This document shows positions 36,138-44,882 of a stretch of 64,000 nt of DNA, piece by piece. The first letter of the stretch is position 1. Each line of letters begins with the position of its first letter. The position numbers were made by a program, and so were the translations under genes. This DNA comes from Conexibacter sp. S30A1 (GTDB taxonomy: Bacteria; Actinomycetota; Thermoleophilia; Solirubrobacterales; Solirubrobacteraceae), in NCBI RefSeq assembly GCF_023330665.1, contig NZ_CP097127.1, positions 2,790,001-2,854,000 of the forward strand, given 5' to 3'. The notes under the pieces were generated by a model, which was not told the DNA's origin, ran no database searches, and saw only the letters and a program-made list of their open reading frames with translations.

Positions 36138-36781
36138 TGTCCCTGCGGCAGCGCACACCTGCGCGTCAACGCGAGGATCTGACCGGCGGTCAGCTCGACG
36201 TCGCCGCAGCCACGGATCCGGTTGCGATGATGCAGCCCCCAGGCGCGGGAGGGCAGGACGCGCTCCCCATCGCGTCCGCCTACGCTCATGGGATGTTGCG
36301 CCGTGAAAGCTGTGGTAGGCCAGCCGGTGGGAGTCCGGTCCGGGTAGGCGCTGGAGCGCCCGGTAGCAGGCCCCGGTCTTGGGGAGAGATCCCTTGGGCT
36401 GAGCGGGGTGTCGAGAGCCTCTTTGGAGGGAGCAAGCGCGTGGGCTGGGATTGCAGCCTCGTTAGAGAAACAATTGGGGAGCCGAGCCGCTCATTTCACG
36501 GTGAAGGCCATGTCCGTCACGTCCGATCCAGAAATGGTGTGGCGGGTCCCTGCGGGGTAGGGAGACTTGCACGCGCGCATGGTCTGATCGCGGAACACGG
36601 GAGGCCCGTCTGCCTGGCCTTGTCAGGCAAAGACCGCTTGTATAAGCCGATGGTGAAATCGAGCGGAGGGCAGCGGGAGTCCGACGGGGTCGTAGTAGTG
36701 ATGACCGGCGGAAAGGTAAAAGCGCCGGTAGCGAAGGGCCCTGACTTTGATCATGGTTGTGTGGGAGGTAAGCGTTAGGGC

Positions 36782-37356
36782 ATGGTTGCTGTAGAGCAGC
36801 CCAACAACCCTGGCAGGCTTTTGCCTGTTGGCCCGGCCGGTGAGCTTTTGCTCTGCGGTGGGGATGCGCGAGAACTTCAGCGCAAGCTATGGGTGGCCGC
36901 CAAGCGGTCCCCGGATCGCCGTTTTCATGCTCTGTTTGACCGGATCTGGAGGAGTGACGTCCTTCGGGAGGCATGGGAGCGGGTGTGCAGGAACAAGGGC
37001 GCTGCCGGGATTGACCGGCAGACGCTTGATGCGGTCAAGGAGCACGGGGTGCAGCGTCTGCTTGCAGAGCTCCAGTCTGAGCTTCGGGAGGGGATCTATC
37101 GTCCGTTGCCGGTTCGGCGGGTCCAGATTCCCAAGCCGCAGGGTGGTAGGCGGCCGTTAGGTATTCCGACCGTGAAGGATCGGGTTTGCCAGCAGGCCGC
37201 AAGGATTGTGCTTGAGCCCATTTTTGAGGCGGACTTTCAGCCGTGCTCGTTTGGGTTCCGTCCGCGACGGTCAGCGACGGATGCGAAGGAGGTGCTCCGC
37301 AAGTCGTTCATTGAGGGGTATCAGTTCGTTTTTGAGGCTGACATCCGGGACTATTT
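36782..37356 (+). pseudogene. ltrA: Group II intron reverse transcriptase, 5' portion (split gene)
   Basis: ATG 36782 with GGGAGG upstream. About 191 codons encode RT domains 0-2: LREAWERVCRNKGAAGIDRQ, LREGIYRPLPVRRVQIPKPQ, GGRRPLGIPTVKDRVCQQAA, FGFRPRRSATDAKEV and finally YQFVFEADIRDY. The last motif carries the first catalytic Asp region and should continue F-S-S-I-E-H; here it runs into the inserted element at the TT of 37355-37356. The rest of the protein resumes at 40322 in the same frame. Confidence 0.88.
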
Positions 37357-37366
37357 GGAGCCATCG

Positions 37367-39598
37367 TCACACTGCCTTTGCGTTCATGGGGGTGGTGTCG
37401 AACAGGGTGTTTTCGGCGTGTGGGACCAGTATTCGCAGGCCTTTTCGGCGTCCGTTGCGGACGTGGATGGCTTCAAGCTCGCCGCGCTTGACACGTTGCA
37501 ACACGGTTTGGCGGGAGACGCCGAGGGCGCGCATCGCGTCGAACATCGGTATGTATCCGGGTGGGGCGTCGTCGACGAACAGGGCGCGGAGCTGGTCGTT
37601 GACACGGATCCGCCATGGTGCGCCGGGGGTGTCCTGTTCGCCGCGGATGACCCCGTCGTGGAGCCAGCGGTGGATTGTGGAGGGTGCGACGCCGAGCTGT
37701 TCGGCGGCTTTGGCGATCGGGAGCAGCTCCCCGTCGGGCGGGTCGGTGGCTGGCTGGTAGGCGGGGATGTGGCGGTAGCGGCGCAGGCCGCCGACGATGA
37801 TCTGGGTGAACCGCTCGCCGGTGGCGGAGCGGCGGCCTTGGCGGTTGAGGATCCCGGCGATCGTGCCGTCGTCGTAGTGGGTCGCGAGGCGTGTGAGCAG
37901 TTCGATCGTGTCCTCGTCGGTGCGGATCGTGGGCTGGTGGCGTGGCAACGGGACCGTGAGCTCGGTGATCGCGCCGCCGTGCCAGCGGATCGTGACGGTC
38001 GCTTGGTCCTTGTCGCGGTCGACGTTGAGGATGACCTCCTCGATCAGGCAGCGGATCAGTTGTTTGCGGTCACGGTCACTGGTGGTTGGGGCGGACCACA
38101 CGCGCCCGAGGTCGGTGCCGAGCGCAAGCAGACCTTCGCGCTCTTGTTTGGTGAGGGTGCGCGGGTGTTGTTGCTGGCGCAACGCAAGCTCCGCCTCGGC
38201 TTTGGCGAGTTCTTGCAGCGCGCTCTCCCAGTCACGCTCCAGGCCGCGGGCGACGAGCCGGTTCTCAGGCTCGACCTGTCGGTAGCGGCGCTCAGCCTTC
38301 TCGGCCCGGTAGCGGGCTTGCTCGAGTTGCAGGCGCCACTGCTTCAGCGCGGCATCATGGTCGTGCTCGAGCGCTTCGGCCGCGATGATCGCGGCCTTCA
38401 CACCGGCTGGGGTGAGCGCCGCCAACAGCGCCCCGGCGACAGCCTGGTCGATCTGCATCCCGCCGACACGCATGCACCAGCTGCCGCGGTTCTCTACCAG
38501 GATGCTGGCGGGGCAGTGGTAGTTGGGGCGTTGCTGCCCGCGTTTGCCCTGGTAGTGGACCTTCAGTTTCCGTCCGCAGCGGCCGCACACAGCGATCCCT
38601 TGCAGCAGCGCTTGGCCTTCGCGGACCGCGCCGCCGGGCTCGTGCGCGCGCGGACGGGTGTTAGCGGCGATCCGCTCACGGTTTGCCTGGTAGGTGGCCT
38701 TGTCGATGTAGCCGGGGTGATGCTCCCAGATCAACACCCCCCATTCTGCCTGGGGAAGGCGACGCAACCGCTGACGTGTGTTGCCGTGCTCATCGACATA
38801 GCGCTCACGGCGGGTTTTCCCGAACGCGTAAGCGCCAGCATAAACGGGGCTCTCAAGCACGCTGTGGATCTGATGGTAGGTCGGGGTGACCCACCGCAGC
38901 TCGTCGTGCTCCCAGCGACGCAACGGGAACTTCACGCCCTCACGACGCATCCACAACCACACCTGGCGCACCGACCCGAGCTCAGCGAACCGGTCAAAGA
39001 TCGTCTGGATCGCACCACGGATCGCCTCGTCGGGATCGAGCAGAATCTCGCCTTCCTCCTCGCCCCAGATAAGCCCGACCGGCAGCATCTTGCGCAGCTC
39101 CCCCCGCTGGGCCTTGTTACGGATCCCGCCGTTCAAACGGGCCCTGAGGACGTGCAGCTCAGCCTCCGACATTGTGCCTTTCAGGCCGAGCAGCAGCCGG
39201 TCGTTGAACGAGCCGGGGTGATAGAGCCCGTCGCTATCACCGATCACGGTGTCGGTCACCCCACACAGGTCCAAAAGCCGGTACCAGTCAACGTTGTTGC
39301 GCGCCAACCTGGAGACCTCCAGGCCGAGCACCAGGCCGGCGTGCCCGAGCGCGACCTCCGCCGCCAGCCTGGCAAACCCGGAGCGGTCAGACATGCCGGA
39401 GCCGCTGATCCCGAGGTCCTCGTCGATCACGACGACCTGCTCGCGAGAGAACCCCAGCTCGATCGCGCGCTCAACCAGCGCGTACTGGCGGGCGGTCGAC
39501 TCCGTGTTGCGTTCCAGCTGCTGTTGAGAGGACTGGCGCAGATACACGAACGCCTGACGACCCAGATGCGAGCCGGTCAGCTTCTGACGCTCGCTCAT
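37367..39598 (-). CDS. Large serine recombinase with C-terminal HTH modules
   Basis: 743 residues. Resolvase domain (about 15-165): FVYLRQSSQQQLERNTESTA with the nucleophile Ser, VVVIDEDLGISGSGMSDRSG, LVLGLEVSRLARNNVDWYRL. Recombinase domain (about 180-330) with YAGAYAFGKTRRERYVDEHG, zinc ribbon near 355-395 (CGRCGRKLKVHYQG and a later Y-H-C plus Cys), and a long coiled coil (about 425-500). Unusual extras at the end are LPIAKAAEQLGVAPSTIHRW and PMFDAMRALGVSRQTVLQRV, two helix-turn-helix modules of the excisionase/MerR type, so integrase and directionality functions may be fused. ATG overlaps the preceding gene's stop. Confidence 0.9.
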   Translation of the reverse strand: MSERQKLTGSHLGRQAFVYLRQSSQQQLERNTESTARQYALVERAIELGFSREQVVVIDEDLGISGSGMSDRSGFARLAAEVALGHAGLVLGLEVSRLARNNVDWYRLLDLCGVTDTVIGDSDGLYHPGSFNDRLLLGLKGTMSEAELHVLRARLNGGIRNKAQRGELRKMLPVGLIWGEEEGEILLDPDEAIRGAIQTIFDRFAELGSVRQVWLWMRREGVKFPLRRWEHDELRWVTPTYHQIHSVLESPVYAGAYAFGKTRRERYVDEHGNTRQRLRRLPQAEWGVLIWEHHPGYIDKATYQANRERIAANTRPRAHEPGGAVREGQALLQGIAVCGRCGRKLKVHYQGKRGQQRPNYHCPASILVENRGSWCMRVGGMQIDQAVAGALLAALTPAGVKAAIIAAEALEHDHDAALKQWRLQLEQARYRAEKAERRYRQVEPENRLVARGLERDWESALQELAKAEAELALRQQQHPRTLTKQEREGLLALGTDLGRVWSAPTTSDRDRKQLIRCLIEEVILNVDRDKDQATVTIRWHGGAITELTVPLPRHQPTIRTDEDTIELLTRLATHYDDGTIAGILNRQGRRSATGERFTQIIVGGLRRYRHIPAYQPATDPPDGELLPIAKAAEQLGVAPSTIHRWLHDGVIRGEQDTPGAPWRIRVNDQLRALFVDDAPPGYIPMFDAMRALGVSRQTVLQRVKRGELEAIHVRNGRRKGLRILVPHAENTLFDTTPMNAKAV

Positions 39599-39852
39599 CG
39601 CCCAAGCCCCGAACGCCGATCCGCAAGCTCGGCCAGCTCAAGCAAACAGAACGCCAGCCTGCGCGCCTCATCCGGGCGCAGATACGCCAACACCGGCAAG
39701 CTCGGCTCAAGCAATGAGCCGAACTCGTCACACCTCTCCCCAGTGTCCTCATCGCTCAGGCACACCGTCACCAGCTCCAAGCCACCACCACCGACCCGGC
39801 TGATCGTCCTGCCATCCAGACGGGTCAGCACACGCTCCCGGTACTCGCTCAT
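39595..39852 (-). CDS. Small partner protein of the serine recombinase
   Basis: 85 residues with 4-base ATGA overlaps at both ends (with the upstream gene at 39849-39852 and the recombinase start at 39595-39598), so expression is coupled. Content: VLTRLDGRTISRVGGGGLEL, VCLSDEDTGERCDEFGSLLE, then LPVLAYLRPDEARRLAFCLL and ELAELADRR. The C-terminal helices suggest a protein-protein role, for example control of integration direction. I have no family name. Confidence 0.65.
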   Translation of the reverse strand: MSEYRERVLTRLDGRTISRVGGGGLELVTVCLSDEDTGERCDEFGSLLEPSLPVLAYLRPDEARRLAFCLLELAELADRRSGLGR

Positions 39853-39994
39853 CGCCGCCCGCCTCGGTCGCGACCGTCTGCGCGATCAACGCTGCCAGCA
39901 CGCTCACCGCGGTCTGACGCTGCTGCTCGCCGACCAGCTCCCACAACACCGCCGCCGGTGCCGGACTCTCGGCCAAATCCAGTCGCAGCTGCAC
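39749..39994 (-). CDS. Probable small protein overlapping its neighbours (81 aa)
   Basis: GTG 39994 with GAGGAG seven bases upstream. The first 50 residues look like protein with native codon use: QLRLDLAESPAPAAVLWELV, then GEQQRQTAVSVLAALIAQTV. The last 30 residues lie in another frame of the next gene and look like noise. The same DNA is also read as the C-terminal part of the DUF5372 gene, which in this stretch is Gly/Arg-rich and less protein-like. So either true overlapping genes exist or an indel merged the frames. Confidence 0.5.
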   Translation of the reverse strand: MQLRLDLAESPAPAAVLWELVGEQQRQTAVSVLAALIAQTVATEAGGDERVPGACADPSGWQDDQPGRWWWLGAGDGVPER

Positions 39995-40277
39995 GATCGA
40001 TCTCCTCGCAACCATGATCATCGCGCTCGCCCAGGACGACACGCTCAACCAACGGCGCCAGCACCCGCCGGGTGGCCAGCAAATCCTCAAGCAAACACAG
40101 CATCCCTGTCCCGACCGGCTCCGGCACGGCCTGCAGATCGGTCCACGCTGCCGGGACCATCAAATGGCTGGCGTCCGGAAGGACCAGGATCAGCTCCAGC
40201 CGCCCACGCCGGTGCATCCAGCCCATCAGTTCAAGCGGCTGTCCCTCCCACGCATGCGCACGCCGAACGATCCGCAC
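39849..40277 (-). CDS. DUF5372-type protein, first gene of the recombinase operon
   Basis: 142 codons from GTG 40277. The first 95 residues match what I recall of DUF5372, a companion of large serine recombinases: VRRAHAWEGQPLELMGWMHR, RLELILVLPDASHLMVPAAW, the T-D-L after PAAW, then LCLLEDLLATRRVLAPLVER. The remaining 45 residues are low-complexity G/R/A/D and overlap the 81-residue frame, so the true C-terminus may be nearer 39995. Its stop forms an ATGA with the 85-residue gene. Confidence 0.6.
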   Translation of the reverse strand: MRIVRRAHAWEGQPLELMGWMHRRGRLELILVLPDASHLMVPAAWTDLQAVPEPVGTGMLCLLEDLLATRRVLAPLVERVVLGERDDHGCEEIDRAAATGFGRESGTGGGVVGAGRRAAASDRGERAGSVDRADGRDRGGRR

Positions 40278-40321
40278 CGTTGACGGAAAGCCATCGAGGT
40301 GGGTCTTGTGTCGTGTCTTCC

Positions 40322-41119
40322 TTCTCCTCGATCGAGCACGAGTGTTTGCTTGCGCTTGTCGCGGAGCGGGTTTCGGACAGGCGGGTGGTCAAGCTGATCC
40401 GTTTGTGGCTCCAAGCGGGGGTTATGGATGATGGGCAGTTCTCGCGGTCGGTTGCGGGGACGCCCCAGGGCGGGGTGGTTTCTCCGTTGCTGTCAAACAT
40501 CTATCTCCAAGCGCTCGATCGGGCGTTTGCTGATGAGGCTCACGGCAGACTGATCCGCTATGCGGATGATTTCGTCGTGGCTTGTCGCAGCAAAGCTGAT
40601 GCCAGCGCAGCACAACGGTTGGCGGCGGACGTTCTCGCCAGCCTGGGTTTGGGGCTGCACCCGGACAAGACGAAGATAGTTGACCTACGAGAAGGCCGGG
40701 AAGGGTTTGATTTTCTCGGCTGCCATTTCCATGCTCGTGTGTCGGGTCGTTTGCTGGAGCGCGGCGTTCGCCGCTACTACCTCCAGCGGTGGCCTTCCCA
40801 ACGGGCGATGGGTCGGGTTCGTGCCAGGGTCAAGGCCCTGACCGGACGCGGCCGGGTCGGGGCAGACCTCCGTGACGTGATCGCGGATCTCAACCCGATC
40901 CTGCGTGGGTGGGGCAACTACTTTCGAACCGGGAACGCCGCTATCAAGTTCAACCAGATCGACTCCTATGTCGTGTTCAGACTCCGCAAGTTGATGGTCA
41001 AGCGTTATGGCCGCAACCTCAAGCCTGGACAGACGTCGGCCTGGACACGCGAGTTCTTCGAGGCCCTGGGTCTCTATCGCTTGCGTGGCACCGTTCGATA
41101 CCCGGGGGTTGCGTTGTGA
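40322..41119 (+). pseudogene. ltrA: Group II intron reverse transcriptase, 3' portion (split gene)
   Basis: About 265 codons, same frame as the 5' part. It begins FSSIEHECLLALVAERVSDR, then VAGTPQGGVVSPLLSNIYLQ, the catalytic LIRYADDFVVACRSK (YADD), LGLGLHPDKTKIVDLREGRE, FDFLGCHFHARVSG, the thumb, and the maturase X domain ILRGWGNYFRTGNAAIKFNQ, VFRLRKLMVKRYGRN, LYRLRGTVRYPG. No HNH endonuclease domain follows. Joined to the 5' part it would make a normal RT of about 456 residues; as it stands the enzyme is split. Confidence 0.88.
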
Positions 41120-41139
41120 CCATCAGGACGATCATCGGT

Positions 41140-41172
41140 AAGCCGTGTGCGGGAAAACCGCACGCACGGATT
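41140..41172 (+). ncRNA. Group II intron domain V
   Basis: AAGCCGTGTGCGG-GAAAA-CCGCACGCACGGATT folds into a long hairpin with a GNRA-like cap. It contains the catalytic AGC triad at 41141-41143 and a central bulge, matching the conserved 34-nt domain V. Confidence 0.85.
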
Positions 41173-41281
41173 GAAAGGGGAATGGGGAAACAGGCCCTCG
41201 CGGTACTGCGCCCCTGACTACGAATGCTCGCGGTCAAGCGTGCCAACCCACAGCTCGGTCTACGCGGTTTCAGGTGCCAGT

Positions 41282-42298
41282 GTGAGTTCGCGGGCTGAGC
41301 GGTCGCCGGGACGGCCCGCTACCGAACACGACGCTCCGGGCGCGCACTCCCCGTTCTCGCTCGCGATCCACGGCGGCGCCGGGGCGCTCAGCCCGTCGCG
41401 CCTGAACGGCCAGCTCGAGGCCGCCTACCGGGCCGGTCTCGCCGCCGCTCTGACCGCGGGCTACAGGCTCCTGGTTGCAGGCGGCAGCGCCGTTGATGCG
41501 GTCACGCAGGCCGTTGTGGTGCTGGAGGACAACCCGCTGTTCAACGCAGGACGCGGTGCCGTCTTCACGTCGGCCGGCGAGGTGCAGCTCGATGCTGCGG
41601 TCATGAACGGTCTGGACCGCTGCGCTGGTGCCGTGGCCGCGGTCGTGGGGCCGCGCAACCCGGTGCTTGCCGCCCGGGCGGTGCTGGAGCTCTCCGACGC
41701 GGTCCTGCTCGTGGGCGAGGGCGCGCTGAGCTTCTGCCGGGCTCACGGCATCGCACTCGAGGATCCCAGATACTTCTACACGGAGCAGCGCTGGGAGGCG
41801 TTGCAGCGAGAACTTCACCGACGCCGTCACGGCGGTCGCGACGATCGCGACGATGCTGACCGGCACGGGACCGTTGGCGCCGTGGCGCGCGATGTCCGCG
41901 GCAATCTGGCGGCGGCGACATCAACCGGGGGAATCACGGCCAAGGCACCGGGCCGCGTCGGCGACACGCCTGTCTTTGGTGCGGGCACCTGGGCTGAGAA
42001 CGGGACGTGTGCGGTCTCGGCGACCGGTACCGGCGAGGTGTTCATTCGCCTCGGTGCGGCGCACGAGATCGCCGCCCGGATGCGGATCGGCGGGCAGCCA
42101 CTGGCGCAGGCGGCGGCTGACGTCGTCGCCGAACTGCAGGTTGCCGGTGGCGATGGGGGCCTCATCGCAGTCGATGCGGCCGGCGCCGTCGTGATGCCGT
42201 TCAACTGCCAGGGCATGTATCGCGGGCAGATCGGTGCAGATGGGGTGCCCCGAGCGGCGATCTACCGCGAGCAGCTGACGGTCGTCAATGGTGCGTGA
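41282..42298 (+). CDS. Isoaspartyl peptidase / plant-type L-asparaginase
   Basis: 338 residues from GTG 41282; upstream sequence belongs to the intron. An Ntn-hydrolase that self-cleaves before a Thr: RHGTVGAVARDVRGNLAAAT carries the nucleophile Thr. Other family blocks are SLAIHGGAGALSPSRL, ALTAGYRLLVAGGSAVDAVT, VLEDNPLFNAGRGAVFTSAG, TSTGGITAKAPGRVGDTPVF and GAGTWAENGTCAVSATGTGE. It hydrolyses isoaspartyl dipeptides and asparagine. The dppA gene follows 45 bp downstream, so both probably formed a peptide-degradation operon before the IS1380 insertion. Confidence 0.92.
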   Translation: MSSRAERSPGRPATEHDAPGAHSPFSLAIHGGAGALSPSRLNGQLEAAYRAGLAAALTAGYRLLVAGGSAVDAVTQAVVVLEDNPLFNAGRGAVFTSAGEVQLDAAVMNGLDRCAGAVAAVVGPRNPVLAARAVLELSDAVLLVGEGALSFCRAHGIALEDPRYFYTEQRWEALQRELHRRRHGGRDDRDDADRHGTVGAVARDVRGNLAAATSTGGITAKAPGRVGDTPVFGAGTWAENGTCAVSATGTGEVFIRLGAAHEIAARMRIGGQPLAQAAADVVAELQVAGGDGGLIAVDAAGAVVMPFNCQGMYRGQIGADGVPRAAIYREQLTVVNGA

Positions 42299-42343
42299 GC
42301 ACGCCGCTCTGGCGCACGAGCCCTGTAACCCAACGAGGTAATC

Positions 42344-42661
42344 GTGAAGATCTTCATCTCCTCAGACATCGAAGGTACAGCGGGCATCGTCGACTGGCAG
42401 CAGGTGATCGGACCCGGACCTGAGTATGAGATGGGTCGCCGACTGCTGACCGCCGAGGTGAACGCGGCAATCGACGGCGCCACTCAGGCGGGCGCTGACT
42501 CCTTTGTCGTCAATGACTCGCACTGGACGATGCAGAACCTCAAACCTGACGAGCTTCACCATGACGCGTCCTATCTATCGGGCAGGCACAAGCCGCTGTA
42601 CATGATGGAGGGCCTGGATGGGACCTTCGACGCAGTCTTCATGGCCCGGATCTTGCATTAA
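42344..42661 (+). pseudogene. dppA: D-aminopeptidase DppA (M55), 5' fragment
   Basis: ATG 42344 with an ACGAGG site upstream. The first 100 codons are genuine M55 sequence: MKIFISSDIEGTAGIVDWQQ (metal ligands D8 and E10), LLTAEVNAAIDGATQAGADS, VVNDSHWTMQNLKPDELH (metal His near 60), DGTFDAVFM. After the ATGG duplication at 42641-42644 the frame reads into the IS1380 end and stops at 42661. The 3' part resumes at 44352 in frame. Confidence 0.88.
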
Positions 42662-44351
42662 GTAGTCGCGCCCCGGGCTTGCCGGGGCGCGAGAACGTCC
42701 GCCTGAGCAGCGAAAATGTGGGTTACCACGCTCACGTTTCCGGTTCAGGAGGTTCACCCATATGGTGCAGCATGAAGGGCTGCTGGCAAAGGTAGATGTT
42801 CGGGCGGACGGCGCCGGTGTGGCGGGGCATGTCGGCAGCGCGCTTTTGGCTGGGGTGGCGGACCGGGTTGGGCTCACACGAGCGCTGTCTGTGGCGATGG
42901 CACCCAGTCGCCGGCGGCGCTCCGCGCACGACCCGGGGGTTGTTTTGCGTGATCTGGCGGTGATGCTTGCTGATGGCGGGGACTGTTTGGCGGATCTCGG
43001 CGCGTTTCGTGACCAGCCTGACCTGTTCGGGAACGTGTGCTCTGACTCAACAGCGTTTCGGGTGATCGACTCGATCGATCAGGAGTGTCTTGCCCGGTTG
43101 CGTGACGCGGTCGCGGTCGGCAGGGCCCGCGCGTGGGAGATCGGCGCAAGACCGGAGCGTTCACTGGCACGCTGGCATAACCGGCCGGAGCGGACCGTGA
43201 TCGACATCGACGCGTCGCTGACCACCGCGTACTCGGAGAAGGAGCAGGCGCACGGGAACTTCAAGGGCGGCTACGGGCATCATCCGCTGCTTGCGTACCT
43301 GGACGGGACCGGGGAGGCGCTCGCAGGGATCTTGAGGCCCGGGAACGCGGGGTCGAACACCGCCAGCGATCACAAGCAGGTTTTGGATCTCGCGCTTGCG
43401 CAGCTGGATGAGAAGGCGCTTGATGGGGAGATCCTGGTCAGGGCTGATGGTGCCGGCTCAACACATGAGCTGTGCGTTTACTGCCGTGAGGGTGATCTGC
43501 GGTTCTCGTTCGGGTTTGACCTCTCCCAGCCCGTTCGTGAGGCGATCATCGCGATACCTGAGAGCGCCTGGGAACGGGCGCTCCGTCGGGACGGAACAGA
43601 GCGCGAGCATTCCTGGGTGGTTGAGATCACCGATCATGTCGACCTCTCCGCATGGCCTGAGCGCTCCAGGCTGATCGCCCGTCGCACCACCCTTACAGAC
43701 GGTGATCAGCAGTCCTTCGCAGACCATGACGGCTATCGCCTGGCGGTGTTCATCACCGACCAGCAAGACGGCGACATCCGCCAGCTTGACCTGACCCATC
43801 GTGGCCACGCCCGGGTTGAGGACCGCATCCGCCAAGCGAAGGACTGCGGGCTGCGTAACCTCCCGTTCCGCCAGTTCGCCAACAACCAGGTGTGGCTCTG
43901 GCTCGTGATGCTCGCCCAGGACCTGATCGCCATAACCCAACAACTCTGCCTCAAAGACCAGGCACGTCGCTGGGAGCTCAAACGACTGCGCTACCGGCTG
44001 CTGCACCAGTCAGGCCGCATCAGCCGTCACGCCCGCCGCAGCGTGCTGAGACTCTCCGGCTCCTGGCCGTGGTCAGCACAGCTCGCCGCCGCGTTTGCGC
44101 GTCTGAAAGCGCTCGAAGCCCCCACGGGCTGACCCACGCGGCGCTGCTCAGCGCCACGGCCACCCCACCGACGATCACTCCCGCGACACCCCGGGCGTCA
44201 GCCTGCCCAAAAACAACACCCCACACCGCCCCGGGCACCGTGAGCGCGCCGAAAACCGATCCGTCAGCAGCCAAAGAGACCCCGCGCCACCCGCACCAAC
44301 GCTCCCGCGCCCCCCTGACAACCAACCCAGCCGCTTACTGCAAGATCGAGG
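42645..44351 (+). mobile_element. IS1380-family insertion sequence inside dppA
   Basis: Ends CCCGGATCTTGCATTAAG (from 42645) and, inverted, CCTCGATCTTGCAGTAAG (to 44351), an imperfect 18-bp terminal repeat with three mismatches. A 4-bp target duplication ATGG flanks it (42641-42644, 44352-44355). Length 1,707 bp with one transposase. Excision leaving one ATGG restores the dppA frame exactly. Confidence 0.9.
42762..44132 (+). CDS. IS1380-family transposase
   Basis: 456 residues, ATG 42762 behind AGGAGG. DDE-type blocks: RTVIDIDASLTTAYSEKEQA (first Asp), ILVRADGAGSTHELCVYC (second Asp), GHARVEDRIRQAKDCGLRNL (Glu), followed by NQVWLWLVMLAQDLIAITQQ. The N-terminal half has DPGVVLRDLAVMLADGGDCL and DSTAFRVIDSID. 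Full length and intact, so potentially active. The 219 bp after its stop inside the element hold no gene. Confidence 0.9.
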   Translation: MVQHEGLLAKVDVRADGAGVAGHVGSALLAGVADRVGLTRALSVAMAPSRRRRSAHDPGVVLRDLAVMLADGGDCLADLGAFRDQPDLFGNVCSDSTAFRVIDSIDQECLARLRDAVAVGRARAWEIGARPERSLARWHNRPERTVIDIDASLTTAYSEKEQAHGNFKGGYGHHPLLAYLDGTGEALAGILRPGNAGSNTASDHKQVLDLALAQLDEKALDGEILVRADGAGSTHELCVYCREGDLRFSFGFDLSQPVREAIIAIPESAWERALRRDGTEREHSWVVEITDHVDLSAWPERSRLIARRTTLTDGDQQSFADHDGYRLAVFITDQQDGDIRQLDLTHRGHARVEDRIRQAKDCGLRNLPFRQFANNQVWLWLVMLAQDLIAITQQLCLKDQARRWELKRLRYRLLHQSGRISRHARRSVLRLSGSWPWSAQLAAAFARLKALEAPTG

Positions 44352-44882
44352 ATGGTCGCCTACCACGGCGGCGTCAGTGCCGACCGTGCCGTGTTGTCAC
44401 ACACCTTCAACCCGCGCGCGGTCTGGAACGTGCGGCTAAGCGGTGTCGAGGTCGGAGAGAGCGCGCTGAATGCACTGGTCGCGCTTCACCATCGTGTGCC
44501 GGTCATGCTCATCACCGGCGACCAGGCGACCGCCGAGGAGGCGGCTCCATTTCTCCCATCCGCCGAGCGGGTCGTGGTCAAGCGTTCTCTCAGCCGCTCT
44601 GCGGCTGAGAGCCTGCATCCGCGGCGCGCCTGTGAGCTGATCCGCGAAGCGGCCACCCGCGCCGTTGACCGAGTCGCTGAAGCTGAGCCACCAGCGATCA
44701 GGCTGCCGGCCACGATCGAGATCACGTTCCTGACCGCCGACATGGCCGAGATGGCCAGCTGGCTTGACGGGGTGAGTCGCACGAGCACGCGCGTCGTCAC
44801 GTTCTCGGGCGAGCACCCGCTGCGGCTCTATCAGACTTTTGTCACCGTGATCATGCTCACCCGTGCCCTCGTGGATACGTGA
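44352..44882 (+). pseudogene. dppA: D-aminopeptidase DppA (M55), 3' fragment
   Basis: 176 codons continuing the broken dppA: MVAYHGGVSADRAVLSHTFN (the metal His of A-Y-H-G), NVRLSGVEVGESALNALVAL, VPVMLITGDQATAEEAAPFL, VVVKRSLSRSAAESLHPRRA. Joined to the 5' fragment it gives about 275 residues, the normal DppA length. The ATG at 44352 is the target duplication plus original sequence, so a stable C-terminal fragment could be made but would lack D8/E10 and be inactive. Confidence 0.85.

Larger units (their letters stand above)
37357..40323 (-). mobile_element. Serine-recombinase element (recombinase, two small proteins, DUF5372)
   Basis: Removing this 2,967-bp segment joins GACTAT-TT to CTCCTCG and restores the RT sequence DIRDYFSSIEHE. 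The only bases common to both junctions are the TT at 37355-37356 and 40322-40323, as expected for the central dinucleotide exchanged by a large serine recombinase. No terminal inverted repeats are evident. It encodes four leftward overlapping genes, all antisense to the intron ORF. It carries no accessory cargo, so it looks like a minimal self-mobile unit. Confidence 0.8.
36295..41221 (+). mobile_element. Group II intron, interrupted by a serine-recombinase element
   Basis: The structured 5' region (about 36295-36780) precedes an intron-encoded reverse transcriptase in domain IV. A clear domain V (41140-41172) and a short domain VI stem ending CTGACTAC (about 41174-41221) close it. The 3' edge at 41221 fits the A-Y rule. 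The 5' edge is uncertain: no perfect GUGYG was found, and GTTGCGCC at 36295 is the best candidate. A 2,967-bp element interrupts the reading frame. The intron sits 60 bp upstream of the isoaspartyl peptidase start. Confidence 0.75.

Noticed and set aside
36782-41119. A single 1,445-codon fusion protein of reverse transcriptase and unknown sequence
   Set aside because: The middle 989 codons are the antisense of the recombinase operon; removing that segment restores a normal reverse transcriptase.
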